64,000 nt of DNA from Leucobacter triazinivorans (GCF_004208635.1 NZ_CP035806.1:1984001-2048000); one strand, 5' to 3'. Shown: positions 36,143 to 45,034, numbered from the stretch's first letter. Numbers and translations: made by a program. The notes: generated from the sequence alone by a model not told the origin.

Positions 36143-36202
36143 TGGGATCTGCAGAAGATATGGCCGATCCCGGGCAGAATCGCATGTCTTCTGCAGATCC
36201 CA
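36143..36202. repeat. 20-bp inverted repeat (hairpin), iolD-iolE gap
   Basis: TGGGATCTGCAGAAGATATG (36143-36162) pairs, with one mismatch, with CATGTCTTCTGCAGATCCCA (36183-36202) around a 20-base loop. It follows iolD by about 95 bases and precedes the iolE operator, so it may end the first iol transcript. Confidence 0.8.
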
Positions 36203-36241
36203 TATCTTCTGCCGGCCCTCAGCTGCGGCGAATTTGGCTTA

Positions 36242-36253
36242 TTGTCCTATCAA
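36242..36253 (+). promoter_or_regulatory. GntR/IolR-type operator before iolE
   Basis: TTGTCCTATCAA, 62 bases before the iolE ATG. It shares the TTGTCYTWWCAA pattern with the sites at 29365, 46580 and 60890 and marks a second IolR-controlled promoter within the cluster. TAGACT at 36270 is a possible -10 box. Confidence 0.7.
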
Positions 36254-36314
36254 AGTCAGGTTTCGAGGGTAGACTGTTGCGGTACCGAGACGTCACGAGA
36301 AAGCGCGTGAGCAG

Positions 36315-37238
36315 ATGAGCAACGAAGCAGTCGACAACCCGGGCCTGCGCATCGGCACGGCCCCCGATTCGTGGGGCGTCTGGTTCGCCGACGACCCGAA
36401 GCAGGTGCCCTGGGAGCGCTTCCTCGACGAGGTGGTGGCCTCCGGGTACGAGTGGATCGAGCTCGGCCCGTACGGCTACCTGCCGACCGATCCGCATCAG
36501 CTCGAGGACGAGCTCGGCACGCGCGGGCTGAAGCTCTCGGCCGGCACCGTCTTCACGGGCTTCCACAAGGGCGAGGAGCAGTGGCAGCGGGCGTGGGATC
36601 AGGCGCTCGCCGTCGCCGGCCTCGCCTCGCAGCTGGGGGCGCAGCATCTCGTCGTGATCCCGGACCTGTGGCGCAGCGACGCGACGAGCGAGGTGCTCGA
36701 GCCGCGCACGCTCTCGGATGAGCAGTGGCGGAAGCTCGGCGCGGGCCACGACCGCCTGGGCAAGGCGCTGCTCGAGGAGTTCGGCATGCGGCAGCAGTTC
36801 CACTCCCACGCCGACAGCCACATCGGCACCACCCGTGAGGTGCTGCGCTTCCTCGACGAGACCGACCCGCGCTACACCAACCTCTGCCTCGACACCGGCC
36901 ACTTCGCCTACTACGGCGGCGACAACGTGAAGCTCATCGAGGAGCGCCCCGAGCGCATCGGCTACCTGCACCTCAAGCAGGTCGATCCCACGCTGCTCTT
37001 CGACGTGCTGAAGAACGACGTGCCGTTCGCCGAGGCGGTCGCCGAGGGCATCATGATCGAGCCGCCGCACGGCATTCCGGATCTCGCCCCGATCATCGAG
37101 GCCGTCGCCAGGATCGATCCCGACATCTTCGCGATCGTCGAGCAGGACATGTACGGCTGCGACGTCGACCGGCCGTTCCCCATCGCCCGGCGCACCCGCG
37201 AGCACATCTTCGGCTGCACGCACCTGGCGCGGACGTAG
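36315..37238 (+). CDS. iolE: inosose dehydratase (2-keto-myo-inositol dehydratase)
   Basis: A 307-residue xylose-isomerase-like TIM barrel that removes water from 2-keto-myo-inositol. IGTAPDSWGVWFADDPKQVPW at the N-terminus, HSHADSHIG near residue 160, CLDTGHFAYYGGD near 195 and IVEQDMYG near 270 follow the IolE pattern, with His/Asp/Glu metal ligands in place. It starts a second iol transcript behind its own IolR-type site. Confidence 0.92.
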   Translation: MSNEAVDNPGLRIGTAPDSWGVWFADDPKQVPWERFLDEVVASGYEWIELGPYGYLPTDPHQLEDELGTRGLKLSAGTVFTGFHKGEEQWQRAWDQALAVAGLASQLGAQHLVVIPDLWRSDATSEVLEPRTLSDEQWRKLGAGHDRLGKALLEEFGMRQQFHSHADSHIGTTREVLRFLDETDPRYTNLCLDTGHFAYYGGDNVKLIEERPERIGYLHLKQVDPTLLFDVLKNDVPFAEAVAEGIMIEPPHGIPDLAPIIEAVARIDPDIFAIVEQDMYGCDVDRPFPIARRTREHIFGCTHLART

Positions 37239-37289
37239 CGCCCCGCCCGCGCGAACGCCCCGTCCGTGTCCCGCGCGAACGCCCCACCC

Positions 37290-37427
37290 GTCATCCTGCG
37301 GAAGCAGCCCACCCCCGTCATCCTGAGGAAGCAGCCCACCCCCGTCATCCTGCGCGAGCGAAGCGAGTCGCAGGATCCAGGCCCACACGACGAGATCTTG
37401 CGACGCACTCCGTTTGCGCAGGACGAC
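37290..37427. repeat. GTCAT-type palindrome (family A) with tandem left halves, iolE-iolG gap
   Basis: The left end GTCATCCTG occurs three times (about 37290, 37317 and 37344), the first two followed by the repeated AAGCAGCCCACCCCC; the third copy continues into a full element (GCGAGCGAAGCGAGTCGCAG, then CTTGCGACGC and GCGCAGGACGAC). The longest copy in the window, filling most of the 211-bp gap. Confidence 0.85.
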
Positions 37428-37449
37428 AAAAGAAGTTGAGGACACACCA

Positions 37450-38466
37450 ATGACCGAAGACCTCCGCATCGCCGTGGTCGGCGCCGGCATGATGGGCGCC
37501 GACCACGTGGGGCGCATCACCCACCGCATCGCGGGCGCCCGCGTCTCCGCGATCGTCGAACCCGACGGCGGCCGCGCCGGGGCGGCCGCGCAGTACGCGC
37601 CGGGATCCGCCGCGTTCGCGAACATCGAGGACGCGATCGCCGCCGACGCGATGGACGCCGTGCTCATCGCCACGCCGGGGCAGTTCCACGCCCCCGTGCT
37701 GAAGCCCGCGCTCGACGCGCGGCTGCCGATCCTGTGCGAGAAGCCGCTCACCCAGGACTCGGCCTCCTCGCTCGAGATCCTCGAGCTCGAGCAGCAGATG
37801 GGCCGGCCGCACATCCAGGTGGGCTTCATGCGCCGCTTCGACGCCGAGTACCAGGCGCTGCGCAAGCTCGTCGTCTCGGGCGAGAGCGGCGAACTGCTCA
37901 TGGTGCGCGCCCTGCACCGCAACCCGTCGGTGCCCGAGAGCTACACGAACGACATGCTCATCACCGACTCGGTGGTGCACGAGTTCGACGTGGTGCCGTG
38001 GCTCGCGGGATCCCGCGTCGTGAGCGTCGAGGTGAAGCACCCGCGCCGCAACTCCCTCGCCCCCGAGCGGCTGAGCGAGCCGATCCTCGTGATCATGGAG
38101 CTCGAGAACGGCGTGCTCGTCGACGTCGAGATGAACGTGAGCGTGCAGTTCGGCTACCAGGTCGCCACTGAGGCGGTGTTCGAGCGGGGCATCGCCCGCA
38201 TCGGCCAGCCCTCGGGCCTGCAGCGCTGGGACGCGGGGTACTTCCGCGTGAAGGATCACGAGAGCTTCGTGACGCGCTTCGCCGCCGCCTACGACGCACA
38301 GATTCAGCGGTGGGTCGACGCGGTGCGTCGCGGCGACCTCATCGACGGCCCCAACGCGTGGGACGGCTACCTCGTCGCCCTCTCCTGCGAGGCCGGCGTC
38401 AAGGCGCTGCACGGCGGCGGCATCGTGCCCGTCGAGGCGCCCGAGCGCCCCGCCTTCTACGCCTGA
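37450..38466 (+). CDS. iolG: inositol 2-dehydrogenase (Gfo/Idh/MocA family)
   Basis: A 338-residue NAD-dependent oxidoreductase that oxidises myo-inositol to 2-keto-myo-inositol. GAGMMGADHV is the Rossmann loop, CEKPL near residue 98 holds the catalytic Lys, and the active-site Asp/His pair is in TDSVVHEFDVVPWL near 175. The ATG at 37450 follows the family A element. Of the five Gfo/Idh genes in the window this one and 46672 look most like true inositol dehydrogenases. Confidence 0.85.
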   Translation: MTEDLRIAVVGAGMMGADHVGRITHRIAGARVSAIVEPDGGRAGAAAQYAPGSAAFANIEDAIAADAMDAVLIATPGQFHAPVLKPALDARLPILCEKPLTQDSASSLEILELEQQMGRPHIQVGFMRRFDAEYQALRKLVVSGESGELLMVRALHRNPSVPESYTNDMLITDSVVHEFDVVPWLAGSRVVSVEVKHPRRNSLAPERLSEPILVIMELENGVLVDVEMNVSVQFGYQVATEAVFERGIARIGQPSGLQRWDAGYFRVKDHESFVTRFAAAYDAQIQRWVDAVRRGDLIDGPNAWDGYLVALSCEAGVKALHGGGIVPVEAPERPAFYA

Positions 38467-38487
38467 CCGCACCCGGCGGATCCGCCC

Positions 38488-38549
38488 GTCATTCTGCGCG
38501 CAGTGCGCAGAATCCAGCACCGAGATCCTGCGACTTCACGCAGGATGAC
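38488..38549. repeat. GTCAT-type palindrome (family A), iolG-iolH gap
   Basis: GTCATTCTGCGCGCAGTGCG, CAGAATCC, a short spacer, GAGATCCTGCGACTTC and ACGCAGGATGAC. One of the shortest copies (62 bp). Confidence 0.85.
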
Positions 38550-38569
38550 AGCACAGCAAAGGAGCCCCC

Positions 38570-39442
38570 ATGGTCCGTATCGCCCTCGATCCCACGCCCT
38601 ACAACGACTCGGTGCACCTGCTCGACTTCCCCGACCTGGTCGCGCGGCTCGGCTACGAGTACCTGCAGCTCACCCCGAGCCCCGATTTCGGGCGGCACTT
38701 CCACCACCCGAAGGTCGACAGCGGCATGATCGCGAAGCTGAAGAAGCGCGCGCGCGACGCCGGGGTGACCTTCACCTCCGTGCTGCCGGTGCAGCGCTTC
38801 GGCGGTCCGGAGGAGCACCAGCTGCAGGCCGCGATCCGCAACACGACCCGGTACATCGAGATCGCGGCCGAGCTCGAGGCGCCGATCGTGAACACCGAGT
38901 TCTCGGGCCGGCCCGAGCGCGAGGAGGAGTCGGAGAACTGCTTCTACCGCGCGATGGACGCGCTGATCCCGGTGCTCGAGCGCGAGGGCGTCACGCTCAA
39001 CTTCGACCCGCACCCCGACGACTTCGTCGAGGACGGGCTCGAGGCGTGGCGCATCATCCGGGGCCTCAACACCGATCGTGTCGGCTTCGTCTACGTGGGA
39101 TCGCACACCTTCCACATGGGCGACCGCGCGACCACGCTGCTGCCCGAGATCGGCGACCGCCTGGGAGCGGTGTACACGGCCGACACCTTCGACCACAATC
39201 GGTCGAACGGGCTGCGATACATCACCAACCCGCCCGGCAACGCCGTGCGCGTGCATCAGCACCTGGCGATCGGCGACGGCGACGTGGACTGGGCCGAGCT
39301 CTTCGGCGTGCTGAAGCAGACGGGCTACCTCGACCGCGAGGACGCGCTCATCGTCTCGAACGTCTTCGCCGAGGACGAGCGCGCCGACGAGATCTCGCGG
39401 TTCCAGCTCGCGAAGATCAGGGAGCTGATCGCCGCGGCCTGA
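38570..39442 (+). CDS. iolH: IolH-like sugar phosphate isomerase/epimerase (TIM barrel)
   Basis: A 290-residue xylose-isomerase-like protein. MVRIALDPTPYNDSVHLLDFPDL, NTEFSGRPE near residue 105, NFDPHPDDF near 145 and HQHLAIGDGDVDW near 225 match IolH of actinobacterial and Bacillus inositol clusters. Its reaction is uncertain even in model species; a role in isomerising or epimerising inositol intermediates is inferred. Last gene of the iolE-iolG-iolH unit; the next gene is convergent. Confidence 0.8.
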   Translation: MVRIALDPTPYNDSVHLLDFPDLVARLGYEYLQLTPSPDFGRHFHHPKVDSGMIAKLKKRARDAGVTFTSVLPVQRFGGPEEHQLQAAIRNTTRYIEIAAELEAPIVNTEFSGRPEREEESENCFYRAMDALIPVLEREGVTLNFDPHPDDFVEDGLEAWRIIRGLNTDRVGFVYVGSHTFHMGDRATTLLPEIGDRLGAVYTADTFDHNRSNGLRYITNPPGNAVRVHQHLAIGDGDVDWAELFGVLKQTGYLDREDALIVSNVFAEDERADEISRFQLAKIRELIAAA

Positions 39443-39491
39443 TCCCGCCGCGATCCGGCCGCCGCCGCGACGGCGAACCCGACGCGCCGCC

Positions 39492-40247
39492 TCAGCCCAC
39501 CAGCAGGTAGACCGCGCCGAGGACCGTGCAGGCCACGACGGCCCACTCGAAGGTGCGCTGCTCGATGCGCAGGGCGATCCAGCGCCCCACGAAGGCCCCT
39601 GCGAATACGCCGGGCACGAGCACCAGGTCGAGCAGCAGCGTGCTCGGGGTGATGAGCCCGAGGCCCACCGAGACGGGCACCTTCGCGAGGTTGATCACCG
39701 CGAAGAACCACGCCGCGGTGCCGAGGAACGCCTTCACGGGGAAGCGGGCGGCGATGAAGTACATCGACATCACTGGGCCGCCGGCGTTCGCCACCATGGT
39801 GGTGAAACCGCCGAGCGAGCCGTAGCCGATGCGGGCCGCGCGGCCCGATCCCGGACCCCCGGCCGAGACGGTGCGCCGCCGCTGCCACAGCGTGAACGCG
39901 ATGATCAGCAGCAGGATCACGCCGATGACTCGCCGCACCCACCCGTCGTCGGCGAAGGCGAGGAAGAGGGCGCCGGCCACGACGCCGGCGACCACGGCGG
40001 GGATGAGCCTGACGAGCGTCGCCCAGTCGGCGTGCCGCCGATAGCTGAGCAGGGCGAAGACGTCGCCGACGATGAGCAGCAGCAGGAGCGCTCCGGTGGA
40101 GGCCTTTGCGGGCAGGATCGCGGCGAACACGGCGATGGAGAGCGTGTTGATGCCGGGCAGCGCGGTCTTCGAGACGCCGACGAGCACCGCCGCGAGGGCC
40201 AGCAGCGCCCAAGCGACGGGGGCGAGATCCGGGATCAGCGACGTCAC
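39492..40247 (-). CDS. TauE/SafE-family membrane permease
   Basis: A 251-residue protein with seven to eight predicted helices and the duplicated TauE/SafE layout (LVGVSKTALPGIN in the first half, GGFTTMVANAGGPVMSMYFIAARFP in the second). The family exports small organic or sulfonated anions, but the substrate cannot be guessed. It starts with GTG at 40247 and is divergent from iolT across 106 bp, so it may share regulation with that transporter. Confidence 0.8.
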   Translation of the reverse strand: MTSLIPDLAPVAWALLALAAVLVGVSKTALPGINTLSIAVFAAILPAKASTGALLLLLIVGDVFALLSYRRHADWATLVRLIPAVVAGVVAGALFLAFADDGWVRRVIGVILLLIIAFTLWQRRRTVSAGGPGSGRAARIGYGSLGGFTTMVANAGGPVMSMYFIAARFPVKAFLGTAAWFFAVINLAKVPVSVGLGLITPSTLLLDLVLVPGVFAGAFVGRWIALRIEQRTFEWAVVACTVLGAVYLLVG

Positions 40248-40273
40248 GGGCCCACCCTACCCGAAGAGCGAGT

Positions 40274-40318
40274 TTGTTGTTATGTAACGACATTGTTACC
40301 CTGGGTGGAACGCTCCAT
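40274..40318 (+). promoter_or_regulatory. iolT promoter with two candidate regulator sites
   Basis: TTGTTG (40274-40279) and TACCCT (40297-40302) are 17 bases apart and make a plausible promoter. Between them lies TGTAACGACATTGTTAC (40283-40299), a dyad with arms GTAAC/GTTAC whose first 12 bases recur before the importer gene at 56871. Directly downstream, GTGGAACGCTCCAT (40305-40318) matches 11 of 14 positions of the LacI operator TTGGAGCGCTCCAA found at 45134. Confidence 0.5.
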
Positions 40319-40353
40319 TGCAATCGGAGCGTCAGCTTGACGAAGGAGTCCCA

Positions 40354-41793
40354 TTGGCCTCAGGAACGATCGATCCGAGTAGAACGACGCTGCCCTCGCT
40401 GACCGACGGTCCGCACCGCAAGCGGCTCGGCGTCGTCGCGCTGATCGCGACCTTCGGAGGCCTGCTGTTCGGCTACGACACGGGTGTCATCAACGGCGCG
40501 CTGCGCCCGATGGCCGCCGAGCTGGGGCTCAACCCCTTCACCGAGGGTGTCGTCACGAGCTCCCTGATCTTCGCCGCCGCGATCGGCGCCATGTTCTGCG
40601 GGCGCCTCGCCGACGGCTGGGGGCGCCGCAAGACGATCATCCTGCTCGCCGTGCTGTTCTTCGTCGGCACCGTCTTCGTCGTCGCCGCCCCGGGTCTCAC
40701 CGTGCTCGTGATCGGCCGCATCCTGCTCGGTCTCGCCGTGGGCGGCGCCTCAACCGTGGTGCCCGTGTTCCTCGCCGAGATGGCACCCTACGAGATCCGC
40801 GGCTCGCTCGCGGGCCGCAACGAGCTCATGATCGTGGTCGGCCAGCTCGCGGCATTCGTCGTCAACGCGATCATCGGCAACACCCTCGGGCATCTCGACG
40901 GCGTGTGGCGCATCATGTTCGCCATATGCGCGCTGCCGGCCATCGCGCTGTTCTTCGGCATGCTGCGGGTGCCCGAGTCGCCGCGCTGGCTCATGGAGAA
41001 GGGGCGCGAGGCCGAGGCGCTCGCGGTGCTGAGGTCAGTGCGCTCCGAGGATCGGGCGGTCGCCGAGATGCGCGATCTCGAGCGCATCGCCGCGGAGGAG
41101 GCCGGCGAGACCCGCCTCGGCTGGCGCGCGATCTTCTCGAATCGCAACCTGCTGAAGATCCTGCTCATCGGCGTGGGCGTGGGCATCGCCCAGCAGCTCA
41201 CCGGCATCAACTCGATCATGTACTTCGGGCAGACCGTGCTCGTGGAGTCGGGTTTCGACGAGCGCGCCGCGCTCGTGGCCAACATCGCCCCCGGCGTGAT
41301 CGCCGTCATCGGCGCCGTCATCGCGCTCGCCATGATGGACCGCTTCGATCGCCGCAAGACGTTCATCACCGGCCTCGCGCTCACCACGAGCAGCCACCTG
41401 CTCATCGGCCTCGCCTCGATGGCGCTGCCGGTGGGCCACCCGCTGCGCCCCTGGGTGATCCTCTTCCTCGTGGTGCTGTTCGTGGGATCGATGCAGACCT
41501 TCCTGAACGTGGCCGTGTGGGTGTACCTGTCCGAGATCTTCCCCCTGCACATGCGCGGCTTCGGCATGGGCTTCTCGGTCTTCATGCTGTGGGTGACGAA
41601 CGGCTTCCTGTCGCTGTATTTCCTGTCGCTCGTCGACGCCGTGGGGATCACCGGCACCTTCTACCTCTTCGCGGCCGTGGGCCTGGTGGCGCTGCTCTTC
41701 GTGTGGAGGTTCGTGCCCGAGACGCGCGGACGCACCCTCGAGGAGCTCGAGGAGGACGTGACGACCGGCGCGATATACCTGCTCGAGAAGTAG
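40354..41793 (+). CDS. iolT: MFS sugar/inositol transporter (IolT-like)
   Basis: A 479-residue, twelve-helix symporter of the sugar-porter family. The TTG at 40354 is preferred because GAAGGAGT lies five bases upstream. GGLLFGYDTGVINGAL, GRLADGWGRRKT, PESPRWLMEKGR, QQLTGINSIMYFG and VPETRGRTLEELE are the diagnostic motifs. Proximity to the iol genes makes proton-coupled myo-inositol uptake the likely role. Another sugar remains possible. The promoter region carries two candidate operators. Confidence 0.85.
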   Translation: MASGTIDPSRTTLPSLTDGPHRKRLGVVALIATFGGLLFGYDTGVINGALRPMAAELGLNPFTEGVVTSSLIFAAAIGAMFCGRLADGWGRRKTIILLAVLFFVGTVFVVAAPGLTVLVIGRILLGLAVGGASTVVPVFLAEMAPYEIRGSLAGRNELMIVVGQLAAFVVNAIIGNTLGHLDGVWRIMFAICALPAIALFFGMLRVPESPRWLMEKGREAEALAVLRSVRSEDRAVAEMRDLERIAAEEAGETRLGWRAIFSNRNLLKILLIGVGVGIAQQLTGINSIMYFGQTVLVESGFDERAALVANIAPGVIAVIGAVIALAMMDRFDRRKTFITGLALTTSSHLLIGLASMALPVGHPLRPWVILFLVVLFVGSMQTFLNVAVWVYLSEIFPLHMRGFGMGFSVFMLWVTNGFLSLYFLSLVDAVGITGTFYLFAAVGLVALLFVWRFVPETRGRTLEELEEDVTTGAIYLLEK

Positions 41794-41876
41794 CCGGCCC
41801 TCCTGCACGCCCCGGCCCACGCCCCGGCCCCCGCACGCGGCAGACGAGTACGGGGGCCGCGGCGCGACCGCGTGCT

Positions 41877-42749
41877 CTACTCGGGGAAGATCTGCCCCAC
41901 GGCCTCGCGCTTCTCGGCCTGGAAGCCGTCCTCGGCGCGGCCGAGCGCCCAGTAGGCCGAGAGCGAGAGCGCGCGGCGGTCGATGCCCCAGTCGTCGTGC
42001 AGCAGCGCGCGCAGGCCCTTGATCGATTCGCGCTCGCCGTGGGCGAAGACCTCCGGCAGCACTTCGGGCCGGGGCAGGGCGCGCGCGGCCTCGAGAAGCA
42101 CGGTGCCGTGCACCGCCGCCTCGCCCGCCGGGGAGTTCCGGTGCAGCCAGCGCACCTCGATGCCCGCGTGATGCGCCAGCTCGATCTCGTCGTCGGCGTC
42201 GCCGACCTCGATGAGCGCGAGTCCCTCCGCCTCCGCGGGCATGGCCTCGAGCGCGGCCGCGATGGCCGGGAGGGCCGACTCGTCGCCGAGCAGCAGCCGC
42301 GGGATCGCCGGGTCGGTCGACGGCGCGAACTGCCCGCCCGGCCCCGAGAGCGAGACCAGATCGCCCGGCTCGGCCGCCGCTGCCCAGGGCCCGGCGATGC
42401 CCTCGTCGCCGTGGACCACGAAGTCGACCGCCATCGTCCCCGCATCCTCGTCGATCGAGCGGATCGTGTAGGTGCGCCGCACCGGCAGGTCCTCGAGCGG
42501 CAGGATCTCGCGGAGCGCCTCGAGGTCGTACGGCGGGGTCAGCCCGAGCTCGGGCTTCGCGAAGAGCATCTTCACGTACTTGTCCGTCTTCGCGATCCGC
42601 TCCGGGTCGGCTTCGCCCACGAACGCGGCGAAGTCCTCCCCGCCGAGGTGCACGCGCACGAGATGCGGACTCACCTGCTCGGTGCGGTCGACGGTGAAGA
42701 CGCGCTGGGGGCCGCCGCGACGACGCGCGGGGGTGGTGGTTTCGCTCAT
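41877..42749 (-). CDS. siderophore-interacting protein (FAD-dependent reductase), second copy
   Basis: A 290-residue SIP-family flavoprotein, distinct from the one at 1674. RVHLGGEDFAAF, the FAD-binding RRTYTIRSIDEDAGTMAVDFVVHGDEGIAGPWA and LSGPGGQFAP near residue 130, then the C-terminal LLLGDESALPAIAAALE and SLSAYWALGRAEDGFQAEKRE, which matches the family's YW..G..E/R ending. It should reduce ferric siderophores. It interrupts the cyclitol island and has no functional link with it that I can see. Confidence 0.85.
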   Translation of the reverse strand: MSETTTPARRRGGPQRVFTVDRTEQVSPHLVRVHLGGEDFAAFVGEADPERIAKTDKYVKMLFAKPELGLTPPYDLEALREILPLEDLPVRRTYTIRSIDEDAGTMAVDFVVHGDEGIAGPWAAAAEPGDLVSLSGPGGQFAPSTDPAIPRLLLGDESALPAIAAALEAMPAEAEGLALIEVGDADDEIELAHHAGIEVRWLHRNSPAGEAAVHGTVLLEAARALPRPEVLPEVFAHGERESIKGLRALLHDDWGIDRRALSLSAYWALGRAEDGFQAEKREAVGQIFPE

Positions 42750-42832
42750 CCCCTCACCGTACTCCGGATCGAGCCGCGGATTCCAGCATCATCTGATGAT
42801 GAAGCCGGATGGTGCCGACGCCCCCGAGCGGC

Positions 42833-43834
42833 CTACGCGTCGAGCGCGGCGTCGGCGTCGCGCAGCACCCGCGCAGCCACCTCGAGCCCCTCGATGCGGC
42901 TGAGCGAGACGTCCTCGTGCTCGATGTTCACCCACATCGCGGGGTCGACCTCTCGGAGCGCCCGCAGGAACTCGGTCCAGTACGCGGTGTCGTGGCCCTT
43001 GCCGAGTGCCACGAAATCCCACGCCGACTGCTTCGGCCACTCGTTGGCCCACTCGTCGCCGCCCAGGTTGGTGCGGGGCTCGTCGGCGGAGAGGCGGCGG
43101 AAGGAGTTGTCGAGAACGCCGTTGAGCCGCGCGAACTCGGGGTTGACGCGCACGTCCTTGGCGGCGGCGTGGAAGACCAGCTCGCCGAGGTGGCGCACCA
43201 CGGCCACGGGATCCATCTGCTGCCAGAACAGGTGCGAGGCGTCGAGCTCGACGCCCACGTGGGTGGCGCCGGTGAGCTCGATGAGCTTGTGCACGTCGGC
43301 CGAGTTGAACACGACGTTCTGCGGGTGCAGCTCGAGCGCCACCTTGACGCCGTGGTCGGCGGCGAAGCGGTCGATCTCGCGCCAGAACCTCGCGGCGACA
43401 TCCCACTGGTAATCGAGCACGTCGAGCGCGGCCGAATTCCAGGCGTTGACGACCCAGTTGACGACGGTCGCGCCGGGCTCGCCGCCGGGCAGGCCGGACA
43501 TCGTGACCACACGATCCTGCCCCAGGCGCGCGGCCAGCTCGATCGAGCGGCGCACGTCGGCCGCGTGCGCGTCGCCGATGAGCGGCTTCGGGTGCAGCGG
43601 GTTGCCGTTGCAGTTGAGGCCGGCGATCGAGACGCCGGTGCCCTCGAACTGGCCGAGGAACTCGTCGCGGGCGGCGTCGGAGGCGAGGACGTCGTCGCGG
43701 TTCGGGATGTGGACCGGCGGCAGGAAGCCCCCGGTGTTGAGTTCGATGCCGGCGAGGCCGAGGCCGCGCACGACCTCGATGGCCTCGGGGAGGCTGCGGT
43801 CGTGCAGGATCGCGTTGTAGACGCCGAGTTTCAT
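42833..43834 (-). CDS. sugar phosphate isomerase/epimerase (TIM barrel), cyclitol-linked
   Basis: A 333-residue xylose-isomerase-like protein: MKLGVYNAILHDRSLPEAIEVV, GIELNTGGFLPPVHIP near residue 35, VALELHPQNVVFN near 165, VGVELDASHLFWQQMDP near 192 and VNIEHEDVSLSRIEGL near 300, keeping the Glu, His and Asp metal ligands. It starts three bases after the stop of the Gfo/Idh gene upstream, so the pair probably acts on one substrate, oxidation first and then isomerisation or dehydration. Confidence 0.82.
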   Translation of the reverse strand: MKLGVYNAILHDRSLPEAIEVVRGLGLAGIELNTGGFLPPVHIPNRDDVLASDAARDEFLGQFEGTGVSIAGLNCNGNPLHPKPLIGDAHAADVRRSIELAARLGQDRVVTMSGLPGGEPGATVVNWVVNAWNSAALDVLDYQWDVAARFWREIDRFAADHGVKVALELHPQNVVFNSADVHKLIELTGATHVGVELDASHLFWQQMDPVAVVRHLGELVFHAAAKDVRVNPEFARLNGVLDNSFRRLSADEPRTNLGGDEWANEWPKQSAWDFVALGKGHDTAYWTEFLRALREVDPAMWVNIEHEDVSLSRIEGLEVAARVLRDADAALDA

Positions 43835-43837
43835 GGG

Positions 43838-45034
43838 TCAGTCCTCCTTCACGGTGACGGTTGCGCCGCGCTGGGCGGCGGATGCGGCGACGGCGGCGAG
43901 GAACTCCATGTTGTGCACGCCGTCGTCGAAGCTCTTGCAGCGGGGGAGCGACTCGGCCTCGGGGATCCCGGCGACCTCCTCGAGGAACGCGCGGGCCTGG
44001 TGCACGAACAGGTCGTTCTGACCGATACCGACGCCCGGGGCGTCCATGGCCCAGCCGCCCGCGTAGTGGGGGTGGGCGGGGCCGAGCGGCACAGTGCGAT
44101 AGCCGGCGAGGTCGCCCTGCTCGTCGTGCAGCATCACCTCGACCTGGCCGGGGTTCGTCTGCGACCAACGGGCGGCGCCCTTCGAGCCGAAGATCTCGAG
44201 GACGAGGTCGTTCGGGTGGCCCGCGGCGACGCGCGACACCTCGAGCGTGCCGACGCAGCGCGCGAAGCGGGCGTTGAAGGTCGCGTAGTCGTCGTTCTCG
44301 ACGGGCGCGAGCTCGTCGCTGACGTTGCCGCGGGTGTGACCCACTACGGCGCCGAGCGGCTTGGGGCGCTCGGCAATCGAGGTGTGGAAGCGGCCGCCGG
44401 AGACCTCCTGCACGTCGCCGCAGAGGTGCTCGGCGATGTACGAGAGGTGGCTGCCCACGTCGCCGAGGGCTCCGGATCCCGCGGGGCCCTGGTAGCGCCA
44501 GCTCATGGGAGCGTCGGGGCGGCAGCCGTAGTCGGTCCAATAGCGGCCCGAGAAGTGCAGCATCTCGCCGAGGCGGCCGTCGTCGATGAGCTTGCGGATG
44601 AAGGCGATGCCCGGGGCGCGGAGGTAGCTGTAGCCGATGCGCGCGAGCGTGCCCTTCGCGTCTGCGGCGCGGGCCGCATCGGCCATCGCGCGCGCGTCTT
44701 CGATCGTGTCGCTGAGGGGCTTCTCGCAGAGCACGTGCTTGCCGGCGGCGAGCAGCGCCTCGACGATCTCGCGGTGCAGGAAGTTCGCGACGACCACGCT
44801 GACCACGTCGATCGAGGGGTCGTCGACGAGGGCGCGCCAGTCGGCGTCGTGCCGTTCGAAGCCGTAGCGCGCCGCGGCCTCGCCGCCGAGTTCGACGTTG
44901 ATGTCGGCGATCGAGACGAGGCGGATCTGCGGCAGCGTTGGCTTGTAGAGCGTCGATGCCGCGCGGTAGGCGGCCGCGTGGGCCTTGCCGGCCATGCCTG
45001 CGCCGATGACGGCGACGCCGAGTGAGGCGGTCAT
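43838..45034 (-). CDS. Gfo/Idh/MocA-family oxidoreductase
   Basis: A 398-residue NAD(P)-dependent dehydrogenase, longer than IolG. VIGAGMAGKAHAAAYRAAS, CEKPLSD near residue 120 with the catalytic Lys, and GDVGSHLSYIAEHLCGD near 215 with the active-site His. ENDDYATFNARF is typical of the large cyclitol/glucoside 3-dehydrogenase branch and is also present in the 60978 protein. Divergent from the first LacI gene across a perfect LacI palindrome. Confidence 0.85.
   Translation of the reverse strand: MTASLGVAVIGAGMAGKAHAAAYRAASTLYKPTLPQIRLVSIADINVELGGEAAARYGFERHDADWRALVDDPSIDVVSVVVANFLHREIVEALLAAGKHVLCEKPLSDTIEDARAMADAARAADAKGTLARIGYSYLRAPGIAFIRKLIDDGRLGEMLHFSGRYWTDYGCRPDAPMSWRYQGPAGSGALGDVGSHLSYIAEHLCGDVQEVSGGRFHTSIAERPKPLGAVVGHTRGNVSDELAPVENDDYATFNARFARCVGTLEVSRVAAGHPNDLVLEIFGSKGAARWSQTNPGQVEVMLHDEQGDLAGYRTVPLGPAHPHYAGGWAMDAPGVGIGQNDLFVHQARAFLEEVAGIPEAESLPRCKSFDDGVHNMEFLAAVAASAAQRGATVTVKED

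Noticed and set aside
31281..38549. CRISPR-like appearance of repeated palindromes in the iol region
   Set aside because: Copies are separated by whole genes, differ in length and have no regular spacers; no cas gene is present.
40318..40353. A start of the inositol transporter at 40318
   Set aside because: It would fall in the promoter/operator region; GAAGGAGT before the TTG at 40354 gives a better start.
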